From Tenebrio molitor (taxonomy: Eukaryota > Arthropoda > Insecta > Coleoptera > Tenebrionidae), in the NCBI RefSeq assembly GCF_963966145.1, contig NC_091049.1:19282001-19346000 (forward strand): DNA of 64,000 nt. Direction: 5' to 3'. Numbering within the stretch: the first letter of the stretch is position 1; every line of letters starts with the position of its first letter. Below are positions 1-10,962 of the stretch, piece by piece. The translations under genes were made by a program, and so were the position numbers. The notes under the pieces were generated by a model that made no database searches, was not told where the DNA came from, and saw nothing but the letters and a program-made list of their open reading frames with translations.

Positions 1-1395
1 CCGTCGTTTATGCTCTGCAGCATTTTCGAGTATATTTATTACGTTTACAATTTACAGTATTGACTGCAACGCCCTGAGAACATTTTCAAAAAAAAAATTA
101 ATACCGCGAGTTAGCAGATGGTGCCTCCAACTACAGGAGTTCACCTTTGAAATTAAGAATAAACCGGGATCACGCATGCTCCATGTGGATGCGCTCAGTC
201 GCTACCTACCCCCATCATGGTTGATATCAGCAAAACTGACATTACTAAAGGCCACTGGATACTATCGGCTCAGTTACAAGATGATAAGTTAACTACGGTC
301 CGTAAAATCTTGGAAACTGGTGTTAACAATTCAGAGACAAAGCAGTATTTTCGTGAATACCTCTTAAAAACAATAAAGTTTATCGAAAATTACCAGACGG
401 AGGACGAGCACGGGAAGTATCCCGTGCGACGCGATGAAACATTGTTAGACTGTGTCATGATTAGGCAGGCCACTTGGGCATTGAAAACACACTACAACGT
501 ATCAAAATGTATCATAACTTTGCTGGAAGGAGACGTTTTGTTACAAAATATATTAAAACATGTTTAAATTGTTCGTATTATACGAGTTGCCCCTGGCAAG
601 AAACAAGGTAAATTACATCCCATTAAGAAGACACAAATACCCTTTCATACATTACATTAGGGTCATGTCGGCCCCTTCGAAACTAGTAGACGGGGAAATA
701 AGATTTTATAGGCCCCTTTACAAAGTTCAGAATCATTGAACCTTCAAATCAACAAAAGCGAAACCCGTCGTGCCTATCTTGAAAAACATAATGTGTATTT
801 TTGCGCTCCCCACTCGTTTAGTATCTGATCATGGTAGTGCACTCACATCCCGAACTTTTAAGATTTTTTGTGAAACATATGCAATTCGTCATGTATTAAA
901 TGCAGTGGTAACTCCCAGATCAAGTAGGCAGTGCGAACGTTATAATAAGGCTATTGTTACAATGTTAGCTACAACGAGTGTCGAATCTGAGGTAGTTTGG
1001 GACACTCATGTAAAAAAATTACAGAGTGCGTCAACAAATGTATTAATAGTACTCCAGTTAAATCTGTCTTAGATTACCAGTGTCCAAGTTGTTAAACTAT
1101 TTACAAGACACAATCGAAAAGGTGGATCTCAAAGAATTGAGATAATGTATCCAAGAGCATAGGTATAGCAGACGATCAGCGCAAACAGAAGGTACGATAC
1201 GACAAGACTCGACGTGAAGCTGAACGATATCAAGTAGGTGACTTGGTACTTATACTCATGGCAAGTGAACGATAATTACACGAGTACTTTTTAACGACAA
1301 ATATGAAGTTGAGGATCTCAGGGAAAACAACATAGTAAAAAAAAAACGGTTGTGGCTGTTGACAAGATGAAACGTTGGATAGCTTTAAAGTAAGT
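1..1395 (+). pseudogene. Ty3/Gypsy pol relic: RNase H end, integrase, C-terminal tail
   Basis: The 3' half of a Gypsy-type pol, cut by the window edge. The RNase H end reads VVYALQHFRVYLL from position 4, and continues at about 107-215 with the HVDALSR-type ending. The linker (217-567) has WILSAQLQD and YFREYLLK. The integrase core follows at about 590-1070: HPIKK and GHVGPFETSRRGN, then LVSDHG and TPRSSRQCERYN, which hold the second and third catalytic positions in altered contexts. The tail has RYQVGDLVL (about 1225) and VAVDKMKRWI (about 1355). At least four frame changes and several stops kill it. No LTR was recognised on the right. The family call is firm; the subfamily is not resolved. 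Confidence 0.88.
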
Positions 1396-1929
1396 TGAAA
1401 TTAGTAGCTTTCCTTTGGTCACGAATTTCAGATGAAATCACTTCACTTCAGTTGGTATCACAAGATATGTTCCTTTCATCATCTGCTAACAGATGAGTTT
1501 ACTTCCCCCCTTACCGATGCTGCACACCCTCGCGAATACGTGCAGTTAATGATATTTTACATCACTTACAGAAGTGAGGTTATCGTTATATTGTTTATGT
1601 GTTGTTATTGTGCCATATAAAAATAATTTTGTGTTATTTGTGCACCCATACCTATTCTACTGACAATTCTGCGGTTGAGCGTTGTTGAAACGATAATGAA
1701 ATTTCAATTGATAAGAAATCAGAGAAATGCTCTCGTTTTGAACGAGACAGGCGATTTTTTGAAAATATGATGTGCAAAATGAGGCCTCAATTAATGCTAG
1801 CAGTCAGGAAGCCCAGAAATTGAAGAAACAACTACTCAAGAAGATCAAATTGACCCAACACGACCCAGCTGCCAGACCCCGTATTAATTAACTTGCTTTT
1901 GTGTGCCTCGTTCTGTTCTGTGATGGCTA
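1396..1929. other. No recognisable gene
   Basis: AT-rich sequence between a Gypsy relic and a hAT relic. A 62-codon frame at 1432-1620 shows no motif. The stretch around 1780-1860 reads as a short Lys/Gln-rich peptide and could be degraded retroelement sequence. I see nothing else. Confidence 0.5.
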
Positions 1930-2541
1930 CAAACAATATACAACCCAGTTTGTGAATAATTCTAAATCACAAACTGAATTAACATTGGAAAAAAAAGTCC
2001 AAGACGCTGAGTTAAAAAAAAATAATTTCTAGCAAAACATAATATAGGTAGCATTTTTAGCTGTTGATCACTTAGTACCCTTACTAAAAAGTTGTTTCTC
2101 AGATTAAAAAATTGCACAAAGAGTGAAGTTAAAAAGAACTAAAGCTACAGGAGTTGTAAAAAATAGCATATGAAAATGTGAAAAAAGAAACTTTGGAACA
2201 ATGTTGAAGTCTACCAAATTCAATTCAATCAATAGATGAATAGGATGTGTTAAAACTGCATGCATTTTAGTATTTTTAGTCAAAGTATTTGATGAACCAG
2301 CTGGCAAAATAACCAATAAATTTCGGGAACTCGTTCAAATCTTTACGTTTTCTTCAAGTAGTCCACAAGAAGCGGTTGCAGAACATTTATTTAGCAAAAT
2401 GACCGAAAGTTCTATTAAACGAAATATGCCAACTGAAAACATCATTGGATTCGCCTCTGATGAATGTAACACAATGATGGGACTCTGAATCCAGTCGATT
2501 TAAGGAAATGTGTCCTGGAATTTCTGTCTACAAATACAGGG
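1930..2541 (+). pseudogene. hAT transposase relic (DUF4371-type), internal part
   Basis: Short blocks in shifting frames match the zinc-finger/hAT proteins of the DUF4371 type: FLAVDHLVPLLKSCFSD (about 2050-2100), LKRTKATGVVKN (about 2125-2160), a broken FDE segment near 2285, and NIIGFASDECNTMMG (about 2440-2485) followed by RFKEMCPG. That order is as in the family: first catalytic Asp region, then the second. The normal N-terminal zinc finger and C-terminal dimerisation domain are absent. Many stops and frameshifts. The right end is cut by a mariner-like element at 2548. Confidence 0.8.
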
Positions 2542-2547
2542 TATGTA

Positions 2548-3262
2548 TACAGGCTGGTCCCGATATAACCTGCCAAAAAATTCTGGGTCATTAGAACCCT
2601 CTAACAAGTCCGGAAAACCCCTTTTTATTAGGTCCAAAATAATGGGGATAAATTAACCCCTATCCACACTCATTCGACGCTGCTGACCACAAAATTACCT
2701 ACCTAATCAGGAATTAATTGTTGGTGTTTGTGACAAATTTGACAAATTGAATTAAATTAATGACATTAATTGAAAATGCTGTACACTGTGTGTGTGTCAA
2801 TTCACCAGGTTATTTATGTACAAAAGCTGATTTTGTAGCCTGAGATAAATGAATAATAAATAAAGTGGTGTTCCTCAATGTGTAAATAAACGTCGAGCGT
2901 GTGTGTGCAAAATTGTGGAAGAACTGTGTAATAAGAGTATCGTCTTAATTGTAGTTTAAACAGTGAAAATGACGTATTGAATAAATTATTTACATTTTAC
3001 ATATTCGTACTTTCAACGTTAACTAAGAATAATAACACAGACCATAATAATAACTAATAAAAGGTAACTGTAAACTGGATTAGAAAAATTATTTTATAAT
3101 AAATGTTCTATGTGCCTTCCCTTGGCATTTATACACAAATGAGTTCGCCACCGCCGGTACCAATTTTCATAAACAGAACTCAGCATTTCTGGGTTATTAC
3201 GAATCTGGTGTCTGTTATGCGTTCCCGGAGTTGGTCTTCTGTATTAATTTCAACTTCGTACG
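2548..3262 (-). mobile_element. mariner-like element, truncated copy
   Basis: Begins with the same terminal sequence (CAGGSTGGTCCCGATATAAC) as the complete element at 51753-52610 and stays similar to it until about 3262, where it breaks against a piggyBac fragment. It keeps about 370 bp (roughly 2690-3075) that the 51.75-kb copy lacks, so the two copies have different internal deletions. The transposase remnant would be on the minus strand. The right terminal repeat is missing. TA flanks the left end. Confidence 0.8.
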
Positions 3263-4170
3263 TAAATCTAGCTATAGTCTGGGAGAATATGCTACGTTGG
3301 ATGAAATGCTTCTTGCATTTAGAGGTAAATGCGGGTTTAAAATATACATGACCATGAAACCGAATAAATATCGAATTAAGATCTTTTCAATAGTTGATGC
3401 TCGCACGTTCTTCACTCACAATCTAGAGATTTCAACCCGATGGGCCATTTAAAGTTAGTAATTCTACAGCAGATGTAACCGAGAGAATGTGTAGACATTT
3501 ATCCGGCTCCGGAAGAAATATAACAATAGATCGATGGTTCACTGGACACCAAGTAGTGAAAATCTTGCTACAGAGACATGGTCTCAATGTTTGTATTTGG
3601 TGAGGAAAGGACTGCTGTGTCCTACGGTCCTAAGAAGTCCAAAAACGTCCTAATTGTCTCTAGTATACATCATGATGACTCCATTGACCCTACTACGGGG
3701 GACCAATTTAAACCAGAGATCATAACATTTTATAACAAAACAAAAAGTCGGGTTGATGTAGTAGATCGAATGATAACGTCTTATCATCTCAAGAGGAACA
3801 AGGCGATGGACTATGGTAATATTTTATGGTTTGTTAAATGTTGCTTCCATCAATGCTTTTGTTATATACAAAAGTAACAACCTAGATGCAGAATTTTCAA
3901 AATCTCGTAGATTGTTCCAAGAAGCTTTGAGAAGAGCCCTGCTGCATGACAATTTACAAAGACGAGCTGTAAATCCACATATACCAAGAACAACGCGTTT
4001 ACTGGCAACAAGATTTGCTGGAATTGAAGAAATGGCAAGGGATAATCCATCCCCTAATACGCGTGGGCGGTGTAAATACTGCCCAAAACGGAAAACACGA
4101 TTTTATTGCTGTTTTTGTAGAGATTGGCTGTGTATGGAACACATTGTAGCACAAATCGATGTCAACAAAC
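3263..4170 (+). pseudogene. piggyBac transposase relic, C-terminal two thirds
   Basis: A piggyBac-family DDE transposase without its N-terminus. The first catalytic block reads GEYATLDEMLLAFRG (about 3280-3325), then KPNKYRIKIFSIVDA, ADVTERMC..GSGRNITIDRWF (second Asp, about 3475-3540), SSIHHDDSIDPTTG, and TKSRVDVVDRM (third Asp, about 3745-3775). The C-terminal Cys/His finger CKYC..CCFCRDWLCMEH lies at 4070-4142. Frames change at about 3450, 3580 and 3830. The 5' part is replaced by the truncated mariner-like element. Confidence 0.9.
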
Positions 4171-4189
4171 CTGCAAATTTGCCCTCTAT

Positions 4190-4745
4190 TCAGTTGAAAA
4201 AATATTTGTCCATATGCCAAATGTTCGAAATTACTGGTCAGCATCCCTTGGTTATCGCCAGATAAGTGATGTTATGAGCAAAAATGAATCTGAGAGAATT
4301 CGTCGATTTCTACACTTTGCAGACAACACTAAAATGCCAGAGAGAAACGATGCAAATTATGATAAATTATATAAATTACGACCTGTAATTGACGCATTGA
4401 ATTCCAAGTCTCAGTCTACTAAAGCTAGACTGAGCAATATCTACCAGCCAAGCCACATAACTGGAGCTACAAATTGTATGTTCTTTGTGGGGCAGATGTT
4501 TTTCACATAAATTTGAAATATATACAGGTTGTGAAAATATAGGTCGGCAAAATGAACCGGATTTGGGTGCTAGCGCGAACATTGTTGTTCGTCTCTGTCA
4601 AAATAACCGAGTGTATTTCGACAACTTTCACACATCTGTACCACTCTTAGTTCACCTGGCACAAAAAGGCATACATTCTCTAGGAACAGTTAGAAAAGTG
4701 AGAGTACTGAAGGTCCCACCACTTATTTTTTCAACCCCCAAGCTA
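4190..4745 (+). pseudogene. second piggyBac transposase relic, N-terminal and middle part
   Basis: Directly follows another piggyBac relic but restarts in the family's N-terminal half: VRNYWSASLGYRQISDVM and RIRRFLHFADNTKMPERN (4215-4350), then YKLRPVIDALNSK. Then comes the region where the first catalytic Asp should be (STKARLS..), which is degraded, followed by HKFEIYTGCENIG (about 4507-4545) and RVYFDNFHTSVPLL with the second Asp (about 4610-4650). A frameshift near 4500 and loss of the first DDE block make it non-functional. It is a different copy, and probably a different subfamily, from the one before it. Confidence 0.87.
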
Positions 4746-5388
4746 ATAGAGTGAATTTGATCTCTTTGGTTCCCCGTCAATACCTGGAAAATCTTAATTC
4801 CTTTGGTAGCGCGGTCGGTGGCCGAACGGGCAGGGGACGATTGCGCCGATACGACCTGCTATAATCCGGGATCTCTCAAACTACCTGTAATCCACAGGTA
4901 CGATTGCGCCGGTACTAAATTTACGGTAAGGGTAATTAGGAAGATGCCTGTACCTGTGATCGCTGGAATAAACGCTACAATGAAGAAGATGCTTAGTGAA
5001 CGTGGCAAGATTCTTGTAATTTTAGAAAATTTCAAATTCCGTAATTGTGGAAGCACGGGTCCTGTATTACCGACGGAGTGAGCAACACGTGGTAAAAAGT
5101 GAGCTAAAGAGAGTGAAGCGGAAAAGGAGATAAAGGCAGAGAAAATTAGAGAGACCAACGACAAAGGAGAGGAGAATTTATCGAAGCAAGGTAGGAAGAG
5201 GCTGAACGGTGTGACGAGGAAGAAAACACCCAAAAGAAGAGAAGTGTTAAACAAACGGTGTTGTATATGTTTTTTTTGTAAATAAATGGTTTGTTGAGAA
5301 TCTTTTATATTATTTGGTTTTCATAATTGCTTTTAAACATCGTTGGGGCCCACCATTACCTACTACCTGTATTTTATTGAAAAGCTTA
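4746..5388. other. Retroelement-like non-coding DNA with gattgcgcc motifs
   Basis: No recognisable coding region. Two copies of gattgcgcc with similar surroundings sit at 4839 and 4902. An AATAAA occurs near 5280, followed by GGGGCCCACC at about 5345, which resembles the edge of a long terminal repeat. The same motif appears inverted at 6259-6344, on the other side of the inserted Harbinger MITE, so both parts probably belong to one older element. That joining is inference. Confidence 0.4.
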
Positions 5389-6239
5389 CGGCCGGTTTCA
5401 TAATGTATTTTAAAAGCGGTTTTAAATTTAAAACCACCTTTAACTAAAAATTGTGTTTCATATTCATTAAAGGCGTCTTTAAATCCTTAAAACCCCCTTT
5501 AACTTTAAAAGCTCGTTGTCGGCCTTTTATCTCGTTAAAGGTGGATTTAAATGGGGAACATAACCTCAATTACATGACAAGTGACATTTCTCTAGGCTAG
5601 TGCATTGCCACAAATTGCTGCTTTTTTTTGTGAATTAGTAGGTACTTACCGAATAATTAAATCAACATTTCGGAAACTTATAGGTATTCAGAAAATAAAG
5701 ATATTCCATGAATTCATTAGTTTTTATTGCTCAATTGTTTTCTTGCTAATTCAATCTAAGTCTAATAGGTAACAGTTTTTTCTTTCATGTTCTTCTCTTT
5801 CCTCTCTTCTCTTTAAGTGTAGGATCTTATTTTATACAAGTTTTGTTTTAGATTTATAAAATTTCTCCTTCACTTGAAAGGTTGGATTTGGCATTCGGAT
5901 GTTTTAATTTGGCGCTGCTCCACTAGCAAAATGTAAAATGCAGAATGTAAACAAAAATTAAAATACCTACTCGAAATACAATTCAAAGTCCGAGGGGAAA
6001 CAGTTGCGAGTTACCAAAACTTTCAAACGTTTACTGTAAAATTCCCTAGAATTCCCTAGGAAAATGACTACGTACACACGGTTGATGATTCGTTTTCGAA
6101 CTAATGCAAATTTTAACTAATGTTTCGATAGTCCGTGTTTATGAAATGCAGTCTCCTTTATTTTAGATTTAAAGTCGCATTTACCTTAAAGGCGCATTTT
6201 ATTAAAGGAGACTTTAGGGTCGGATTATGAAACCGGCCG
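5389..6239. mobile_element. PIF/Harbinger MITE, 851 bp, TTA duplication
   Basis: Ends in CGGCCGGTTTCATAAT on the left and ATTATGAAACCGGCCG on the right, an exact inverted repeat, flanked on both sides by TTA (5386-5388 and 6240-6242) in the same orientation. A 3-bp TTA duplication is the hallmark of PIF/Harbinger. Subterminal stretches rich in TTTAAA and TTAAAGG repeat near both ends. No transposase is encoded, so it is non-autonomous. Confidence 0.88.
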
Positions 6240-6249
6240 TTACAGAATC

Positions 6250-6360
6250 AGGGGTGCGGCGCAATCGTGCCCAGGTATTAACAACCACTTGGGTCGCCTC
6301 GGCGCAATCATACCATCGGCTTAAAACAACTCAGGTAATACCGGCGCAATCGTCCTATAC
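6250..6360 (+). repeat. Short tandem motif array, GCGCAATC every 42-43 bp
   Basis: GCGCAATC occurs at 6259, 6302 and 6344, each preceded by a related CAGGTAATACCGGC-like stretch. These are three degenerate copies of a 42-43-bp unit. The reverse complement occurs twice at 4839 and 4902, 63 bp apart. Confidence 0.6.
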
Positions 6361-6399
6361 CGGGCCGAACTCGACCATCAGATTAACACAAATTTGGGA

Positions 6400-6560
6400 T
6401 CGCGGTCGAACTCGGAGACGCCCTTAATGACATACAGAGTTTGCTCACAGGGTATGTTAGAGGGCGAAGAGCGAGAGGTGGTGGATGTGGTGACCAAAGT
6501 CCGCGACCGGATGGTGGCAGCCACTGAGACCTACAGGGCTAATCAGCAACGACGTTTCGA
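6400..6560 (+). pseudogene. Ty3/Gypsy pol tail fragment
   Basis: A single frame reads VRDRMVAATETYRANQQRRF followed by DRHR. This resembles the post-integrase tail of insect Gypsy pol proteins (ETYRANQQRRFDRHR then usually a GDLV block). Only about 50 codons remain. It differs in wording from the pol tail near position 1200, so it is a second Gypsy lineage. Confidence 0.6.
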
Positions 6561-6589
6561 TCGACACCGCATATATATTTTGAAAATTT

Positions 6590-7345
6590 TGAAAAAGTTT
6601 GGGGGTGACACAATATCTATGGACGGTACTTTTGAACTCAACCAATATATAAGCAGTTTTGAAAGATTTTTTCTTGAAAATTAAAGACAACACTTCATGT
6701 CGAATATGGAGGAAACATTTTTCGATGCATGCAAAGCTATTATGCCACTGCCAAAGAGACGTCTCTTTTGTATGGCACGTTGACCGTGCGTGGAGGAAGA
6801 ATTTATCTAAAATTGATCAGAACATTAATGGAAGAGACTGATGAAAGAACATTGTAAGTTTTGTTTTAAAAAATATATTCATCAATGATGCCGAAGCTCG
6901 AGAGTTTGGTAATAATTTTTTCAACTATAATTATAACTGTTAAAAAGTTCTAGTGTCACGGAAAAAATAAAGAGCTTGTACAAGATGATATATATTTTAC
7001 AAAAAATCGTAAGAGATCGCCTATACTCTATATCATCGAGTACGGCTAATTCTGCAGCATAAAGGAAAAATCTCTTCCAAGATAAGTGACATAAGAATGA
7101 AACATTTAGCCAATACTACATTGGATGCAAGCAAAATTATTGAATATGAAAATGGGTGGATGTGTCCAAGTTTTAGTTCTTCTGAAATGTATTTAATTCA
7201 AAGAAATACTCAGCAGATATGTGATAAACGATAGTGTTATTTAAAATGCGTTACATGTAATAATTCATTCCTTTCATTGTACCTGCATCGACAACGGTGT
7301 TAAGTGGAATACACACCCATTATGTTTATAAAATGTGCACTATTA
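6590..7345 (+). pseudogene. MULE-type transposase relic with SWIM-like finger
   Basis: Reads GGDTISMDGTFELNQY (about 6600-6650), the first-Asp block of Mutator-like transposases. Next comes WHVDRAWRKNLSKI (about 6775-6820), a conserved segment of the arthropod MULE group, and TLMEETDERT. Near 7150-7330 are W-CPS-SSSEMYLIQRN and then C..C....FHCTCID, where the SWIM zinc finger normally lies. The reading frame is broken many times. The family call rests on these three blocks in the right order. Confidence 0.68.
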
Positions 7346-7954
7346 ACGGGAATATTTTTCCTCATTATTCAGATGATACAAGTAAACAGGAAACCCCAAT
7401 ATTATCTGAAGTAACTAAAAACAAGATACTCATTACAAACGAAGATAAGATAAAGAGAAGCACAAACTTCCAGCAGACTTTCAAAAATTGGTAAATGAAC
7501 CTACTAGTGAAGGAATTATAAAATAGAAATAATAACAATGAAGACCATTGCAGCTGCAACAAACAAATCACCGAATTTATCTTTGCATAATGAAAAACAA
7601 AAGAGCCAGGAAACAAAAATATGCCGGTACAGAAGAGATTATATTCCACGCGTGGTGGGAGTATAATGGTGTGAAGATAACGAAGGCAACACTGGCCACC
7701 AGTGTTGCCAGATGGGAGGAATTATCCCTTTTGGGAGGGATTTTCAAGCGATAAAGGCATTTTAAATGCATTTTGAGGGATTTAATCAAAAACTAAAATA
7801 TATCGCTGTACGCATGCTCAACAAAAATAACGGAAGTCAGAAAGTGTCGTTGGTCGGTGTTTCAAATATGACCTAGTGTATGGGCGTAGCGTAGGCGTCG
7901 ACGTGATTTCGTAACAAAAAGTAAAAAGTAAAAGTAAAGTAAAAAAAAACAAAT
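7346..7954. other. No recognisable gene
   Basis: Short frames at 7297-7494 and 7548-7754 show no domain. The segment 7690-7790 contains GTTGCCAGATGGGAGG-type sequence but no inverted terminal repeat. Probably decayed transposon sequence. Confidence 0.45.
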
Positions 7955-8285
7955 GAATTTGTGGTTAGAATAACCAGTGGCGGCTTATCAGGTGAGGTAA
8001 ACAAGGCTAGTGGAGTTCCAGAATTAGATGGCAAGGATGGGTCCGTCAAAACCTTGTATGAACATTTCAAAAAGTGTTTAGAGAACAAAAATATTCCATT
8101 ACAAAATATTGTAGGCCTGGCTTGTAATGGTGCTAGTGTGATGGTGGGGTCACATAATTCTTTTTTTACACATCTCAAAGCAGGTGTCCCCCATATTATA
8201 CTCTTAAAATGCATATGCATTCGCTTCGGACTGCAGAGCGTAGACCGTAGAGGCACCGTAAAATTTGCCACTAAAATTAAGAACT
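7955..8285 (+). pseudogene. hAT transposase relic, second-Asp region
   Basis: One open stretch of about 108 codons: VKTLYEHFKKCLENKNIPLQ, then NIVGLACNGASVMVGSHNSF and HLKAGVPHIILLKC. This is the central block of DUF4371-type hAT transposases. The usual GFACDGA is GLACNGA here, so the catalytic Asp is replaced by Asn. The match ends near 8240 with no dimerisation domain. A tandem repeat array starts 120 bp downstream. Confidence 0.82.
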
Positions 8286-8360
8286 GAATACCATCAACCC
8301 ATGATACACTGTTATAGGTTCCTGCGTGTTATCAAAATGCAACTCGAGGCATGCCTCTAT

Positions 8361-10860
8361 GAGCAGAAAAAAATGTAACCTACAATATGTTTTCTTTAAT
8401 TACAGTAAGTCTGATACTTTGAAGAAGAGGAGACTTGTCGCAAATTGCGACAGAAGTAGAAGCCATAAAGGTCAGACACTTTATTTTACTGTTATTATTT
8501 GTTTAACAAATTCTTGAAAAATTTTCACCCACAATTGAGAAACGATGTTTGTGGGATGAAAAAAAAATGCACGACGAATATTTCGAAGCAGTTAACGAAC
8601 ACAGCTGCTTTTAAACAAATCATTTAATAACTGATTAATCATCAGATTTCATTTCGCCTATCACGCATCAGATGTGAGCTAATAAGGCTCCGTTGCTATT
8701 TGAACTAGCAACTACTTGTAACTGCTGTTGTAAATACATAGATTTTAATAGTAATAATAATAAAACATATATTGACAGAGTCCTTTTACAAATTATTTAA
8801 TTAGAACAATGACAAAATTCTTCACATATTTAAAGTTTTCTTTTTGGTCAGTGACTGATAAAAAATGATGTCATTAATTAATATGTGAAAATGAAGTTTT
8901 TTTTTTTTCAACAGGACTAGGTTTCGTCAACTGGTAGTCTGGGCGGATCGCTTATGGACTGGAAAAAAGGGTAATTTAATTTTCATTCATTTTTGCTTTT
9001 TTTTAAGTTTCTTCCAATATTAATTATTCCCAAAGAATTTATTTTATTTTACATTAATTTAATAATTCTTGAATATTTCAAATGAGCAGAAAAAATGTAA
9101 GCTACAATATGTTTTCTTTAATTACAGTAAGTCCAATACTTTGAAGAAGAGGGGACTCGTCGCAAATTGCGACAGAAGTAGAAGCCATAACGGTCTGACA
9201 CTTTATTTTACTGTTATTATTTGTTTAACAAATCTTTTAAAAATTTTCACCCACAATTGAGAAACGATGTTTGTGGGGTGAAAAAAAAATGCACGACGAA
9301 TATTTCGAAGCAGTTAACGAACACAGCTGCTTTTAAACAAATCATTTAATAATTGATTAATCAACAGATTTCATTTCGCCTATCACGCATCAGATGTGAG
9401 CTAATAAGGCTCCGTTGCTATTTGAACTAGCAACTACTTGAAACTGCTGTTGTAAATACATAGATTTTAATAGTAATAATAATAAAACATATACAGGGTG
9501 TTTTCGAAGTTGAGGAATTCCTTGTAACACTAGGTACTATACATTATTCTTAAGAATTTTAGCGTAAATCTTCTTAGTAAAATGTTTGTATTAACGGAGA
9601 TAATGTATTGTATATTTTTATGGTTTTCTAAAATGTTGAGTCCGGTCCTGTCTATTTCTCCGCTGTACTAGATTAATAACTGACGTGGCCCAGGATGGTA
9701 TCTTTCTGGAAATCGCTCTGCGTACTCTCTGGACGCCGCAGCTGCATTTTGATAACGTGTTAACATTGCCCATATACATTAGCAACATATCCGTGGGCTC
9801 ATTATTTTCGTAATGATAAAGCAATTCCGACTAATTAGGTGACAACTCTGACAGTATTTTTGATTAACGTCCATGCTAATTTGATTTTTTTTGTCAATTC
9901 TAATTTCTAACAAATCAGCGCAAATTTGAGCAGGACCGGTTTCAAAAATTTCAAAAAAATTAACTTATTGAATCTTCATTGCCGTACACATTTTACTAAG
10001 ATGATTTTGGCTAAAACTCTTTAGAACAACGCATACTTTCACATGTTAAAAGGAACACCTCAACTTCGAAAACACCCTGTATTGACTGAGTCCTTTTACA
10101 AATTATTTAATTACAACAATATGACAAAATTATTCACATATTTAAAGTTTTCTTTTTGGTCAGTGACTGATAAAAAATGATGTCATTCTCATTAATCAAT
10201 ATGTCAAAAGGAAGTTTTTTTTTTCAACAGGACTAGTTTTGTCAACTGGTAGTCTGCGCGGATCGCTTGTGGACTGGAAAAAATGGTAATTTAATTTTCA
10301 TTCATTTTTTTTTTTAAGTTTCTTCCAATATTAATTATTCCCAAAGAATTTATTTTATTTTACATTAATTTAATAATTTTTGAATCTTTCAAATGAGCAG
10401 AAAAAATGTAAGCTACAATATGTTTTCGTTAATTACAGTAAGTCCGATACTTTGAAGAAGAGGGGAATCGTCGCAAATTGCAACAGAAGTAGAAGCCATA
10501 AAGGTCAGACACTTTATTTTACTGTTCTTATTTGTTTAACAAATTTTTTAAAAATTTTCACCCACAATTGAGAAACGATGTTTGTGGGGTGAAAAAAAAA
10601 TGCACGACAAATATTTCGAATTAGTTAACGAACACAGCTGCTTTTAAACAAATCATTTAATAATTGATTAATCAACAGATTTCATTTCGCCTATCACGCA
10701 TCAGATGTGAGCTAATAAGGCTCCGTTGCTATTTGAACTAGCAACTATCTACTTGTAACTGCTGTTGTAAATACATAAATTTTAATAAAACATATATTGA
10801 CGAAGTCCTTTTACAAATTATTTAATTACAACAATATGACAAAATTCTTCACATATTTAA
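8361..10860 (+). repeat. 723-bp tandem repeat, three units, last one partial
   Basis: Units begin with GAGCAGAAAAAATGTAA at 8361, 9084 and 10395. Unit 1 is 723 bp. Unit 2 is 1311 bp because a 586-bp mariner derivative sits in it (about 723 bp without it). Unit 3 stops at 10860 after some 466 bp. Copies differ by scattered substitutions and a few short indels. Each unit has a 62-63-codon frame around SKS(D/N)TLKKR that is open in all three, but its start differs in context and no domain is seen. Looks like satellite or segmental tandem duplication. Confidence 0.9.
9494..10079 (-). mobile_element. mariner deletion derivative, 586 bp, inside the tandem repeat
   Basis: Terminal inverted repeats start CAGGGTGTTTTCGAAGTTGA and are perfect for at least 22 bp. 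TA lies on both sides (9492-9493 and 10080-10081), and the intact sibling unit shows the empty site. On the minus strand at 9824-9618 a 68-codon frame with EPTDMLLMYMG and IPSWATSVINLVQRR resembles the N-terminal helix-turn-helix part of mariner transposases. The catalytic domain is gone, so it depends on another element for movement. Confidence 0.9.
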
Positions 10861-10962
10861 TACCATCCCACCAGTGCAGCGCGGTCGTATTATAAAACGA
10901 TCCACGATTCACGCTCGCAGCGAACTGGTGGGGAGCGCCAACTATTTTCCGCCTCACCCTAA

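Noticed and set aside
4859..5254. 131-codon minus frame rich in Ser/Leu/Phe as a membrane protein
   Set aside because: It is the complement of a purine-rich tract; no motif and no start context.
7873..8271. 132-codon minus frame
   Set aside because: Shadow of the hAT fragment on the plus strand.
8326..10571. Three 62-63-codon frames in the tandem repeat as a protein family
   Set aside because: They are copies of the same DNA unit, have different upstream starts and no domain; kept only as a note under the repeat.
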